In this document: piece after piece, positions 16,612 through 25,637 of the stretch | Layout: each line of letters begins with the position of its first letter | Numbering within the stretch: the first letter of the stretch is position 1 | NCBI RefSeq assembly: GCF_001663175.1 | Contig: NZ_CP016033.1 | Coordinates: forward strand, 2,294,001-2,358,000 | Reading direction: 5' to 3' | Length of the DNA: 64,000 nucleotides | Source: Erythrobacter neustonensis | GTDB lineage: Bacteria > Pseudomonadota > Alphaproteobacteria > Sphingomonadales > Sphingomonadaceae | The notes under the pieces: generated by a model | The model's database searches: none | What the model was told of the DNA's origin: nothing | Seen by the model: only the letters and a program-made list of their open reading frames with translations | Translations under genes and position numbers: made by a program

Positions 16612-18474
16612 TCAGGCCGCTTCGGCGGCTTCTATCAGCGCGCTGGCCGCCAGCCAGGCTTCCTCGGCCTCTGCCAGCGCAGCGGCTGCTGCTGCGCGTT
16701 CGGTGAGCAGTTTCTGCATCTTGGCACCTGCCGTGCCAGATGCGGAATGGCTGGAGGCAAGGATCGACTGGTCGAGCCGATCGACCTCGGCGGTCAGCCG
16801 CGTGACGGCGCTTTCCGCCTTGGTCAGCGCAGCTTGCGCGCTGCGCCGGTCCGCCGCCGCCTCGCCGCGCTGCGCGCCGCGCCCCTTGCCGCCGCCTGCG
16901 CCCTTGGGTTGATTGCGGCCGAGGATGAAGTCGATGTAATCATCCATGCTGCCGTCATATTCGCGCGCGGTGCCGCCATCGACCAGCACCAGCCGGTCCG
17001 ACGTCAGCTCGACCATGTGGCGATCGTGGCTGATCAGGATCACCGCGCCCGAATAGGCGTTCAACGCCTGGATCAATGCCTCGCGGGCGTCGACATCCAA
17101 GTGGTTGGTCGGCTCGTCGAGGATGAGGAGATGCGGCGCATCGCGGGTGATCAGCGCCAATGCTAGCCGCGCACGCTCTCCGCCCGATAGCTTGTCGACG
17201 CGCTGCGTCGCGCGCGGGCCGGAAAAGCCGAAACGTCCAAGCTGCGCGCGGATCGCGCCTTGCGAGGATCCCTCCATCGCGCGGTTCATCAGATCGAGCG
17301 GGGTATCCTCGCCCGCCAGTTCTTCGACCTGATACTGCGTGAAATAGCCGACCTTCAGCTTGCCCGGCGCATTGACCGCGCCTTCGGCGGGGTCAAGCTG
17401 CGAGGCGAGCAGCCGCGCCAGCGTGGTCTTGCCGTTGCCGTTGCGGCCAAGCAGTGCAATCCGGTCGTCAGCCTCGATCCGGAAATTGAGCCGCTTGAGG
17501 ATCGGCGGCGCCTCGCCGTATCCGACCGCCGCCTGTTCCACCGTAATCATCGGCGATTTCATCTCCGCCGGATCGGGAAAATCGAAGCTCAGCGTCGGGT
17601 CTTCCATCAGCGCGGCGATCGGCTGCATCTTGGCGAGCATCTTGGCGCGCGACTGGGCTTGCTTCGCAGTCGAGGCGCGGGCCGAATTGCGCGCGACGTA
17701 ATCCCTCAGGCGTGCGGCCTGCGCTTCCTGCGAGGCCTTGGCGGCGGCAAGCTGCGCGGCGCGTTCCGCGCGCTGTTTCTCGAACGCGTCATATCCGCCG
17801 GGATAAAGCGTCAATTCGCCGCCCTGAAGGTGGAGGATATGGTCCACCACCTTGTTGAGCAGGTCGCGTTCGTGGCTGATTACCACCAGTGTTGCGGGAT
17901 AGGACTTGAGGAAATTCTCCAGCCACAGCGTCGCTTCGAGGTCGAGGTGGTTCGAAGGCTCGTCGAGCAGGAGGATATCGGGTTCGGAAAACAGCAGCGC
18001 GCCCAGCGCGATCCGCATTTTCCAACCCCCCGAGAAACTGTCGACGGGGCGCTGCTGCATTTCCTCGTCGAAACCCAGACCATTGAGGATCTTGGCCGCG
18101 CGCGCAGGGGCGCTGTAGGCATCGATCGCGAGCAGGCGGTCGTGGACATCGCCCATGCGATCCATGTCGGTGCAGGTTTCGAGTTCCGCCAGCAGTTCGG
18201 CGCGCTCGGTCGCTGCGGCGAGCACAACCTCTTCGGGGGTCATCGCCCCGCTTGGCGCTTCCTGCGCGATGTAACCGATGCGCGCGCGCGAGGGCTTCGA
18301 AATTTCTCCGTCGTCGGGCTCGATCTCGCCGATGAGCGCTTTCATCAGCGTCGATTTGCCCGCGCCGTTGCGCCCGATCAGCCCGACGCGCGCGCCAACC
18401 GGAACGGTTGCGCTGGCGCGTTCGAGGATGGCCCGGCCGCCAAGCCGAACGGTGAGATTGTCTATGGTAAGCAT
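16612..18474 (-). CDS. ABC-F family ATP-binding protein
   Basis: 620-residue soluble protein with two ABC ATPase domains and no membrane segments, as in the ABC-F class that acts on ribosomes. The first P-loop is at about 33-41 (GRNGAGKST) with signature FSGGW and Walker B LLLDEPSNHLDLE. The second set is GRNGNGKTT, LSGGERAR and LILDEPTNHLDVD. A charged interdomain linker (about 240-300) and a C-terminal helical coiled coil (about 535-620) are present, as in YheS/Uup. It probably acts as a translation factor; a resistance role is not indicated. Confidence 0.93.
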   Translation of the reverse strand: MLTIDNLTVRLGGRAILERASATVPVGARVGLIGRNGAGKSTLMKALIGEIEPDDGEISKPSRARIGYIAQEAPSGAMTPEEVVLAAATERAELLAELETCTDMDRMGDVHDRLLAIDAYSAPARAAKILNGLGFDEEMQQRPVDSFSGGWKMRIALGALLFSEPDILLLDEPSNHLDLEATLWLENFLKSYPATLVVISHERDLLNKVVDHILHLQGGELTLYPGGYDAFEKQRAERAAQLAAAKASQEAQAARLRDYVARNSARASTAKQAQSRAKMLAKMQPIAALMEDPTLSFDFPDPAEMKSPMITVEQAAVGYGEAPPILKRLNFRIEADDRIALLGRNGNGKTTLARLLASQLDPAEGAVNAPGKLKVGYFTQYQVEELAGEDTPLDLMNRAMEGSSQGAIRAQLGRFGFSGPRATQRVDKLSGGERARLALALITRDAPHLLILDEPTNHLDVDAREALIQALNAYSGAVILISHDRHMVELTSDRLVLVDGGTAREYDGSMDDYIDFILGRNQPKGAGGGKGRGAQRGEAAADRRSAQAALTKAESAVTRLTAEVDRLDQSILASSHSASGTAGAKMQKLLTERAAAAAALAEAEEAWLAASALIEAAEAA

Positions 18475-18521
18475 GGGCGCGCCCCTACCACTCTATCGCG
18501 CCGCGCCCAAATCAAATCCCA

Positions 18522-19562
18522 TCAGGCAGCAGCGGCAGTGGCTTTCGCCTCGCGGAAAGAAATCAGCCGGCGCTGATCCTCGTCCCACAAAGTCAGCAGG
18601 AACGGCTTGAATGCCTCACGGATCGTCATGCGGTTGAGCGAAGCAAGCTGCGGGTAGGCAGCCAGCACGTTCGGCAGCCGGTAGAACGGGATGCGGCTCG
18701 CCAGGTGGTGCACATGGTGCATCCCGATATTGCCCGTGAACCAGCGCAGCGGCTGCGGCAGGTCGAGGTGCGAACTGCCATGCAGCGCGGCCTCGTGGAA
18801 CTTCCAGGCATCGGCCTTGTCCCAGTGGGCTTGCTCGAACTGGTGCTGCACATAGAACAGCCACACACCTGCGGTCGCGGCGACGAGCACGGTGGGGAGC
18901 AGCACCATCAGGGTCGCACCAACGCCGAAGAACGCCATCAATGCGGCAAACATTCCCGCCATCGCGAGATTGGTGCCGAGCGCGCTCACCCAATATTGCC
19001 GCCCATCGCGCATAAGCCCGATCGGCAGGCGGTGGCGCAGCATGAACAGATAGGCGGGCGCAATCCCGAACAGGACGACAGGGTGGCGATAGATCCGGTA
19101 CATCAGCCGCTGGAACGGCTTCAGCGCACGGAATTCGGCCACCGTCAGCGTATCGACATCGCCGAAACCGCGCGCATCGAGGTTTCCGGTGCTCGCATGA
19201 TGCAGCGTGTGCGACCGCCGCCAGCAATCATAGGGGGTGAAGGTCAGCACCCCCAGCATCCGGCCCAGCCAGTCGTTGCTGGTGCGTTTTGCAAGATAGG
19301 CGCCGTGCCCGCAATCGTGCTGGATGATGAAGGTGCGCAGCAGCAGCAGGCCCGAGACCGGCAGCAGCAGCAGCGCCGCCAGATAGCCTGCGCTCACCGC
19401 CCACAGCATCGCCAGGATCAGCGCAAAGAAAGGCACCAGCGTCGCGGTCAGCTCCCATATGCTGCGCCCGGTGTGGACTGCGGTGAAGGGCTTCAGTTCG
19501 CCAACCAGTTTGCGGGGATCGAGAGCGGGCGCCGGGGTATCGGTCGGCTGCCATTCGTTCAT
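18522..19562 (-). CDS. Membrane fatty acid desaturase
   Basis: 346-residue membrane di-iron desaturase. The three histidine boxes are present: HDCGH (82-86), HTLHH (118-122) and HHVHH (282-286), separated by paired hydrophobic segments (about 38-78 and 170-220). It probably introduces a double bond into membrane acyl chains; regioselectivity is not deducible. The start MNEWQPTDTPAP is preferred over a longer open frame to 19670, whose Cys-rich extension is unlike desaturases. No strong Shine-Dalgarno is seen at either. Transcription continues toward the ABC-F gene 47 bases downstream. Confidence 0.9.
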   Translation of the reverse strand: MNEWQPTDTPAPALDPRKLVGELKPFTAVHTGRSIWELTATLVPFFALILAMLWAVSAGYLAALLLLPVSGLLLLRTFIIQHDCGHGAYLAKRTSNDWLGRMLGVLTFTPYDCWRRSHTLHHASTGNLDARGFGDVDTLTVAEFRALKPFQRLMYRIYRHPVVLFGIAPAYLFMLRHRLPIGLMRDGRQYWVSALGTNLAMAGMFAALMAFFGVGATLMVLLPTVLVAATAGVWLFYVQHQFEQAHWDKADAWKFHEAALHGSSHLDLPQPLRWFTGNIGMHHVHHLASRIPFYRLPNVLAAYPQLASLNRMTIREAFKPFLLTLWDEDQRRLISFREAKATAAAA

Positions 19563-19757
19563 CACGTCGAGTTTCAAGGTGTCGTGTTCCAGTTTGCAGT
19601 CCGCACAGCATCCAGCCTCTCGGACCAAAGCGCAAGTATTGTTGCGCCCGCTTGCGGACGGATCGGGCAAAACCGGCGGCGACGGCCAGCGTGTCGTGGC
19701 CGCTTGGGAAAGGCGGGCATGTGATTCCTCATGCCCCTCCGTCCTGCAATCCGGCCG

Positions 19758-21533
19758 TCAGTTGGGCTTGAACTTGCGCTTGTGTTTGTGCGGGCCGCCC
19801 TTGCCGAAACCGGGCTTGCCGGCGCCATCCTTGGCAAAGCCGCGGTTGCCCAGCGGCTTGGCTTTGACGAAGCCGGCATCGTTGCCGCTGCGCGAGGGGC
19901 GACGCTGGCGGTTGTAGCGCGCCGCTTCGCGCGGGCCGGCATCCGAACGCTCGATCACCAGCGGTTCGTCATCGCCTTCAGCGGCAAAGGTGCGGGCGGC
20001 GGTGGCGGCATACTTTTCGGCCAGCGCGCGCGGGATCTGGAAGTAGGTTTCGTCCTGCCCGATGCGGATCGCGCCGATTTCGCCGCGGGTCACATGGCCG
20101 CGGCGGCAGATCAGCGGGAGCAGCCAGCGCGGATCGGCGCCGTTGCTGCGGCCGATCCCCATCCGGAACCACACCGTATCCTCGAAGCCGGGGCGGTGAC
20201 GCTCCTTCTGGGCATCGCGGGTGTTGGCGGAGATTTCCTCGGGCTCGGGCAGGCGTGCGCGGTGCGCGTGGACGAGCATCGCGGCGATATCCTCGGCGCT
20301 GCGTTCGGCGAGCAGGCGCTGGGCAAGTTCACGATCGGCATCGTCGAACTGCGTGGGGGCAAGCAGCTTGCCCAGCAGTCGCTCGCGGTCGCGTTCGCCG
20401 ATCGCCTCGGGTCCGGGCACGTCCATCCACTCGGCAGCGATCTGCGCGCGGCCCAGCATCGCTTCGACCCGGCGGCGGGCGGAGAAGGGCACGATCAGGG
20501 TCGCGATACCCTTGCGCCCCGCACGGCCGGTGCGGCCCGAACGGTGCTGGAGCGTTTCGGCATCGCGCGGAATTTCGACGTGGACGACGAGGCTGAGCGT
20601 GGGCAGATCGATCCCCCGCGCGGCAACATCGGTCGCCACGCAAACGCGGGCGCGGCCATCGCGCAGGGCCTGGAGGGCGTGGTTACGTTCGGACTGCGAA
20701 TGCTCGCCCGACAAGGCGACCACGGCAAAGCCGCGTTCCTGCAAGGTGGCGTGCAGGTGACGCACCTTTTCGCGGGTTGCGCAGAACAGGATCGCGGTCT
20801 CCGCTTCGTGGAAGCGCAGCAGGTTCACAACCGCGTTCTCGACCTCGGGCGGGGAGACGGTGACCGCCTGATAGGCGATGTCGCCATGCCCTCGGCCGCC
20901 TTCGCTGATCGTCGCAATGCGCAGTGCATCGGTCTGGTAGCGGCGGGCGAGCGCTTCGATCGGGCGCGGCATCGTTGCCGAAAACAGCAGCGTGCGGCGG
21001 GTTTCGGGCGTGCCGTCGAGGATTGCCTCCAATTCCTCGCGGAAGCCCATGTCGAGCATCTCGTCGGCTTCGTCGAGCACGGCGACGGCAAGCTGCGACA
21101 GGTTCAGCGCGCCGCGTTCGAAGTGGTCGCGCAACCGGCCCGGCGTGCCGACGACGATCGCGGGGCCGGAATTGAGCACCTTGCGTTCGGCCGAGGGGTT
21201 CATGCCGCCGACGCAGGTCGCAACCCGCGCGCCGGTGCGTTCGTAAAGCCATTCCAGTTCGCGGCTGACCTGCAGCGCCAGTTCGCGCGTCGGCGTGATG
21301 ACCAGCGCGAGCGGGGCTTGCGCGTAGCCAATTCGCCCTTCCTCGCCAAGCAGTTGCGGGGCCATGGCGAGGCCGAAGGCGACCGTCTTGCCCGAGCCGG
21401 TCTGCGCCGAGACGACGAGATCGCGCCCTTCGGCTTCGGGCTTCAGGACTTCGGCCTGAACCGGGGTGGCGGCTTCGTAACCGCGCTCGGCAAGGGCGGT
21501 TTCGATCGTGGCGGGCAGAGGGGGGAAATTCAT
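19758..21533 (-). CDS. DEAD-box RNA helicase, DbpA-like
   Basis: 591-residue ATP-dependent RNA helicase. Motif I is AQTGSGKTVAF (about 43), motif Ia PTRELALQ, motif II LDEADEML, motif III SAT, and motif VI HRSGRTGRAG (about 325). After the two RecA domains comes a DbpA-type RNA-binding domain (DTVWFRMGIGRSNGADPRWLLPLI, about 430-500) and a Lys/Gly/Arg-rich tail ending KHKRKFKPN. DbpA proteins act in 50S assembly through 23S rRNA hairpin 92. The gene is monocistronic. Confidence 0.93.
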   Translation of the reverse strand: MNFPPLPATIETALAERGYEAATPVQAEVLKPEAEGRDLVVSAQTGSGKTVAFGLAMAPQLLGEEGRIGYAQAPLALVITPTRELALQVSRELEWLYERTGARVATCVGGMNPSAERKVLNSGPAIVVGTPGRLRDHFERGALNLSQLAVAVLDEADEMLDMGFREELEAILDGTPETRRTLLFSATMPRPIEALARRYQTDALRIATISEGGRGHGDIAYQAVTVSPPEVENAVVNLLRFHEAETAILFCATREKVRHLHATLQERGFAVVALSGEHSQSERNHALQALRDGRARVCVATDVAARGIDLPTLSLVVHVEIPRDAETLQHRSGRTGRAGRKGIATLIVPFSARRRVEAMLGRAQIAAEWMDVPGPEAIGERDRERLLGKLLAPTQFDDADRELAQRLLAERSAEDIAAMLVHAHRARLPEPEEISANTRDAQKERHRPGFEDTVWFRMGIGRSNGADPRWLLPLICRRGHVTRGEIGAIRIGQDETYFQIPRALAEKYAATAARTFAAEGDDEPLVIERSDAGPREAARYNRQRRPSRSGNDAGFVKAKPLGNRGFAKDGAGKPGFGKGGPHKHKRKFKPN

Positions 21534-21870
21534 AGGGGAGGCAAACTCGTCGGGAAAGGCAATGCGGCCTTGGCGCTGCTAGGCGCTGAAGGGACGCTAG
21601 GAATTCCAGGTAGCAAAGGGGCAGGGCTGTCATCGCCCGCCGGAGCGAAACATGCTCATAGCAAGTTTTTGCAATTCTGGCGCGCGAAATCTTCGCAGGT
21701 GCAAAATGAACCGCGGTTGGGCAGCGCAAATCTGCCGTTGGCAAACGGCCCGTGGCGGGTTGCAATTGAGGTGCAAACCGCGCGATGTTTCACGTGAAAC
21801 AGCGCTGCAACGGGCCGCGAAAGCAGGGCAAAACGCGGCTGGAGGGGGTGTGAAGGGGGTCTGGACGGGG
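21534..21870. other. Gene-free stretch holding a parS site and G-rich repeats
   Basis: About 340 bases between the start of the DbpA-like helicase and the stop of the PLP dehydratase. It contains an exact parS palindrome (21786-21801) and an 11-12-bp G-rich tandem repeat (21841-21875, running into the dehydratase stop). The rest holds the helicase leader and no recognisable gene. Confidence 0.7.
21786..21801. other. parS centromere-like site (ParB binding)
   Basis: Perfect 16-bp palindrome TGTTTCACGTGAAACA, identical to the chromosomal parS consensus bound by ParB across bacteria. It is intergenic. An identical site lies at 47445. Chromosomal parS sites usually cluster near the replication origin, where ParB loads and SMC is recruited. 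Confidence 0.93.
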
Positions 21871-22842
21871 TCAGGATGCCCCTGCGCCGCCGCCGATCGT
21901 CGCCGCATAGGCCGCAGGATCGGCATTGCCGCCGGTAATCATGATCACCGTACCCGCATCCACCGGCACCTTGCCCGCCAGCGCCGCGGCGAGCGCCGCC
22001 GCGCCGCCCGGTTCGACCACCAGCCGAAGCTGCGCAAAGGCGAAGCGCTGCGCGTCGCGCACCTCATCGTCGGTGACGGTCACGCCCGGCTCGGCGCGGT
22101 CTTTCAGCAGCGTAAGGTTCAAGGGCTTCGTGACATTGGGCTGGAGCGCGTCGCAGATCGTTTTTGGCGCATCCGGCGCGGCGTGGACGAGTTCGCCTGC
22201 CGCCATTGCCCGGCCCACCATGTCCCAGCCGACCGGCTCGACCGGATGAATTCTGGCATCCGGCGCCCCAAGGCCAAGCCCCGCGGTCAGCCCGCCGCCG
22301 CCGCAACAGGCAATAATCCGCCCGGGTGCACGCCCCAGTTGCGCAGCAATTTCGATTGCGGCGCTGCCTTGCCCCTCGATTACCCACGGATCGCCGAAAG
22401 CATGGACCAGCGTGCCGCCGCGCTCCGCGATCAGCCGCGCGGCGACCGCATCGCGGTCTTCCTGCGGCCGCTGATACAGCACCACTTCGGCCCCCAGCGC
22501 AGCCGTGTTGTCGAGCTTCACCTGCGGCGCATCGTGCGGCATCACAATCGCCGCCCTGATCCCGAGCCTTCGCGCGCTCCACGCAACCCCTTGCGCATGA
22601 TTGCCCGATGAAACCGCGACCACACCCGCGGCGCGTTCTTGCGCCGACAGGTTCGACAAGCGCCACCACGCGCCCCTGATCTTGAACGATCCGATCGGTT
22701 GCAGATTGTCCGCCTTGACCCACGCGCGCACGCCGTTGATCTCCACCGGCAGCAGCGGGGTGGGCGGCAGGATCGCGGCAATCGCGGCCGCCGCCGCTTC
22801 CACGCCTGCGCTCGTCGGAAAACGCGTATCTGTCTGGATCAT
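21871..22842 (-). CDS. PLP-dependent threonine/serine dehydratase family protein
   Basis: 323-residue fold-type II PLP enzyme. The Schiff-base lysine is K54 in GSFKIRGAW, SSGNHAQG follows, and the phosphate-binding glycine loop CGGGGLTAG is at about 180-188. There is no C-terminal ACT regulatory domain, so it is of the catabolic, non-allosteric dehydratase or serine/threonine racemase-like type rather than biosynthetic IlvA. Start MIQTDTRFPT is preferred; ATG 22872, ten codons upstream, is also open. The stop overlaps the G-rich repeat next to the parS site. Confidence 0.88.
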   Translation of the reverse strand: MIQTDTRFPTSAGVEAAAAAIAAILPPTPLLPVEINGVRAWVKADNLQPIGSFKIRGAWWRLSNLSAQERAAGVVAVSSGNHAQGVAWSARRLGIRAAIVMPHDAPQVKLDNTAALGAEVVLYQRPQEDRDAVAARLIAERGGTLVHAFGDPWVIEGQGSAAIEIAAQLGRAPGRIIACCGGGGLTAGLGLGAPDARIHPVEPVGWDMVGRAMAAGELVHAAPDAPKTICDALQPNVTKPLNLTLLKDRAEPGVTVTDDEVRDAQRFAFAQLRLVVEPGGAAALAAALAGKVPVDAGTVIMITGGNADPAAYAATIGGGAGAS

Positions 22843-22882
22843 TTCTCGCCCATTATCCGTTATCGCCGGCATTACCGGAATG

Positions 22883-23056
22883 CTTTAGTCCCTGCCGCAT
22901 TGCCCCTTCGTAAAACCGGTTCCCACTTTTCGGGGCAATGCTTTATCGCCCGTCGCATTGCCTTGACCGAAAACCGGTTCCCACTTTTCGGGGCAATGCT
23001 TTATCGCCCGTCGCATTGCCTCGACCGAAAACCGGTTCCCACTTTTCGGGGCAATG
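22883..23056. repeat. Three tandem 58-bp palindromic repeats
   Basis: Units at 22883-22940, 22941-22998 and 22999-23056. Units 2 and 3 differ by a single base (T/C); unit 1 is more diverged in its first half. Each unit is itself a palindrome: GCATTGCC pairs with GGCAATGC, and inside it CGAAAA pairs with TTTTCG around ccggttcccac. The core AAACCGGTTCCCACTTTTCGG is of a type repeated in alphaproteobacterial genomes. They fill the divergent gap between the dehydratase and the polyamine operon. There are no spacers, so this is not a CRISPR array. Confidence 0.9.
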
Positions 23057-23104
23057 CTCTAAGGCACGCGCAAGATTCGCATCGCTTCACGAAAGGTTCC
23101 TATC

Positions 23105-24331
23105 ATGTCGGCAGCCAAATCCCGCACCGTTCTCGTCATTGGTGCAGGCGGGGTCAGCTCGGTTTGCGTCCACAAGATGGCGTTCAACCCCGAAATCTTC
23201 CCCGAAATCCACCTCGCCAGCCGCACCAAGTCGAAGTGCGATGCGATCGCCGCCAGCGTCAAGCAACGCTGTGGCCGCGATATCGCGACCTATGAAATCG
23301 ACGCCGAGGAAGTGCCCGCGATGGTGCGCCTGATCCGCGAAACCGGCGCAGGCCTCGTGGTCAACCTCGCGCTTCCGTATCAGGATCTGCCGATTATGGA
23401 CGCCTGCCTCGAAGCGGGCGTCGACTATCTCGACACCGCCAATTACGAACCCAAGGACGAAGCCAAGTTCGAATACCACTGGCAGTGGGCCTATCACGAC
23501 CGCTTCAAGGATGCAGGCCTGATGGCCTTGCTGGGTTCGGGCTTCGATCCGGGCGTCACCTCGGTGTTCACGATGTGGCTGAAGAAGCACAAGCTGAAGA
23601 CCATTCGCCAGCTCGACATTCTCGATTGCAACGGCGGCGATCACGGCCAGCATTTCGCGACCAATTTCAACCCGGAAATCAACATCCGCGAAGTCACCGC
23701 GCCCGCGCGCCACTGGGAAAACGGCCAGTGGGTCGAAACCCCGGCGATGAGCACCAAGGTCAACTTCGATTTCGAAGCGGTCGGCCCCAAGAACATGTAT
23801 CTGATGTATCATGAGGAGCTCGAAAGCCTCGCAAAGTTCGTTCCCGAGCTTGAGCGTGCGCGCTTCTGGATGACCTTTGGCGATCAATACATCACCCACC
23901 TCACCGTGCTGCAGAATGTCGGCATGACCGCGATCGAGCCGGTCAGGTATCAGGGCAAGGACATCATCCCGCTGCAGTTCCTCGCCGCCGTGCTGCCTAA
24001 GCCCGAAACGCTGGGCGAGACGACCAAGGGCAACACCAATATCGGCGTGATCGCGACCGGCGAGGCGATGGACGGATCGGGCGAGAAGACCTTCTACATC
24101 CGCAACATCTGCAGCCACGAGGCGGCTTACGCGGAAACCGGCAACCAGGCGGTCAGCTATACCACCGGCGTTCCGGCGATGATCGGCGCAGCCATGATGG
24201 TCGAAGGCATGTGGGAAGGCGACGGCGTGTTCAACATCGAACAGCTCGATCCCGATCCCTTCATGGAAATGCTCAACCAGCACGGCCTGCCGTGGACGGT
24301 CGAGGAAATGGCCGGTCCGGTCGATTTCTGA
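23105..24331 (+). CDS. Carboxynorspermidine/carboxyspermidine dehydrogenase (saccharopine dehydrogenase family)
   Basis: 408-residue NAD(P)-dependent enzyme. It has an N-terminal Rossmann motif VIGAGGVSSVCVHK (about 11-24) and the saccharopine dehydrogenase-like fold with LALPYQDLPIMDACLEAGVDYLDTANYEP, close to Vibrio and Campylobacter CASDH. It condenses aspartate semialdehyde with putrescine or diaminopropane and reduces the imine to carboxy(nor)spermidine. This identity is supported by the matching decarboxylase three genes downstream. AAAGG precedes the ATG. The stop overlaps the next start by one base (TGATG), indicating translational coupling. Confidence 0.92.
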   Translation: MSAAKSRTVLVIGAGGVSSVCVHKMAFNPEIFPEIHLASRTKSKCDAIAASVKQRCGRDIATYEIDAEEVPAMVRLIRETGAGLVVNLALPYQDLPIMDACLEAGVDYLDTANYEPKDEAKFEYHWQWAYHDRFKDAGLMALLGSGFDPGVTSVFTMWLKKHKLKTIRQLDILDCNGGDHGQHFATNFNPEINIREVTAPARHWENGQWVETPAMSTKVNFDFEAVGPKNMYLMYHEELESLAKFVPELERARFWMTFGDQYITHLTVLQNVGMTAIEPVRYQGKDIIPLQFLAAVLPKPETLGETTKGNTNIGVIATGEAMDGSGEKTFYIRNICSHEAAYAETGNQAVSYTTGVPAMIGAAMMVEGMWEGDGVFNIEQLDPDPFMEMLNQHGLPWTVEEMAGPVDF

Positions 24332-25287
24332 TGCGCTTGCTGGGGGCGGCATTGGCCTGTGCGGCGCTGGCCGCCTGCGGTGCCGTGTCGCCCCCGCGCG
24401 AGGACCTGCCGCGCCTTGCCGTCGATGCGGGCTGGATGAAGCTGCCCGCAGGCACGCGGTTCGGCGAGGTCAGCGGGGTCGATGTCGATGCTGCGGGCAA
24501 TATCTGGGTGCTCCACCGCGCAGGACGCGCCTGGGCAGAGCCGTTTCCGGCCGATCCCATCGCCCACAACACTGTGTTCAAGTTCGCGCCCGATGGGACG
24601 CTGCTGGACCAGTGGGGGGGAGGGCAGATGGTGATGCCGCACGGCATTTCGGTCAGCCCCGATGGCAAGGTCTGGATCACCGACGCGGGCCGCGAACAGG
24701 TGCTGCGCTTTGCAAGCGATGGTCGGCTTGAACTGGCGTTGGGCGAAAGGGGCGTGAGCGCGCAGGACGCGGGCCATTTTGGCCGCCCCGCCGATGTCGC
24801 CTTTCTGCCGGGCCGCGTGCTGGTGGCCGATGGCTACGTCAACACGCGCATCGCCGAACTTTCACCGCAGGGCGCGTTCCTGCGCGACTGGGGCGATTTC
24901 AAGGTTGCCCATGCGGTCGCGGTGGATGATGCGCGCATTTACGTTGCCGACCGCGAGAACGCACGGATCGCGGTTTACGATCATCAGGGCAACGACATCG
25001 CCGCATGGGCCTCACCCGCGGGCAACCACACCTATGGTCTGCGGGCGCTGGGGGCGGGGCGGCTGCTCGCGCTCGAAGGGCGCGACGGGGCGGATCGCAC
25101 GGGCGCGGTGCTGCGGATATATGCCGCCGATGGCGCGGTGGAGGCGGCCTATAATATCGGCTTGTCCGGCGAGGATGCGAGCCGGGGGCACGATCTGGCC
25201 ATCGCGCCCGGCGGGCAGGTCTATGTCACCGATGCCGCCGCGGGACGCGTGGTGCGGCTGACGCTCCCCGGAAAGGCGATGCAATGA
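24331..25287 (+). CDS. NHL-repeat beta-propeller lipoprotein
   Basis: 318-residue predicted lipoprotein: signal MRLLGAALACAALAAC with a lipobox LAAC giving Cys16. A beta-propeller of NHL-like repeats follows, with recurring motifs such as GNIWVLHRAGR, GKVWITDAGREQVLRF, RIYVADRENARIAVYD and GQVYVTDAAAGRVVRL. Similar propellers occur in peptidyl-alpha-hydroxyglycine lyase-like proteins, but no catalytic assignment is safe. It probably sits in the periplasm, anchored by lipid. It is coupled to its neighbours by overlaps on both sides (TGATG before, ATGA after), so it is firmly inside the polyamine operon; why is unknown. Confidence 0.88.
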   Translation: MRLLGAALACAALAACGAVSPPREDLPRLAVDAGWMKLPAGTRFGEVSGVDVDAAGNIWVLHRAGRAWAEPFPADPIAHNTVFKFAPDGTLLDQWGGGQMVMPHGISVSPDGKVWITDAGREQVLRFASDGRLELALGERGVSAQDAGHFGRPADVAFLPGRVLVADGYVNTRIAELSPQGAFLRDWGDFKVAHAVAVDDARIYVADRENARIAVYDHQGNDIAAWASPAGNHTYGLRALGAGRLLALEGRDGADRTGAVLRIYAADGAVEAAYNIGLSGEDASRGHDLAIAPGGQVYVTDAAAGRVVRLTLPGKAMQ

Positions 25288-25637
25288 TTGGCATGGGCTC
25301 GCTGCTGCCGATCCTGCTGCTCGCGGGATCGAGCATCCTGATGAACGTTGCGTGGTATTACCACTTGAAGCAGCCCTCGCTGGGCATGCTTGCCGCGATC
25401 GGGCTTGCCTGGGGGATTGCACTGTTCGAATATTGCTTTGCCGTGCCCGCCAACCGCATCGGCATCGCGCACTATTCGCTCGCCGAGTTGAAGACCATAC
25501 AGGAAGTCCTATCTCTCGGCGCCTTCGTGCTGGTAGCCTGGGCGCTGTTCGGCGAGACGCCCACTTTGAGCCAGATTCTCGGTTTCGCCCTCATCGCCGG
25601 GGGCGCTTTCATGATTTTCAGGAGTCCTTTCGGCTAA
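25284..25637 (+). CDS. DUF486 family small membrane protein
   Basis: 117-residue protein with four hydrophobic segments (about 5-23, 34-55, 75-92, 97-113) and the DUF486 signature WYYHLK and WGIALFEYCFAVPANRIG. DUF486 resembles half of a DMT-superfamily exporter, so a transport role, perhaps for a polyamine or intermediate, is plausible but unproven. Its ATG overlaps the lipoprotein stop (ATGA), and its stop overlaps the next start (TAATG). Confidence 0.92.
   Translation: MIGMGSLLPILLLAGSSILMNVAWYYHLKQPSLGMLAAIGLAWGIALFEYCFAVPANRIGIAHYSLAELKTIQEVLSLGAFVLVAWALFGETPTLSQILGFALIAGGAFMIFRSPFG

Noticed and set aside
22883..23056. Tandem repeats considered as a CRISPR array
   Set aside because: The 58-bp units abut directly with no unique spacers, and no cas genes are in the window.
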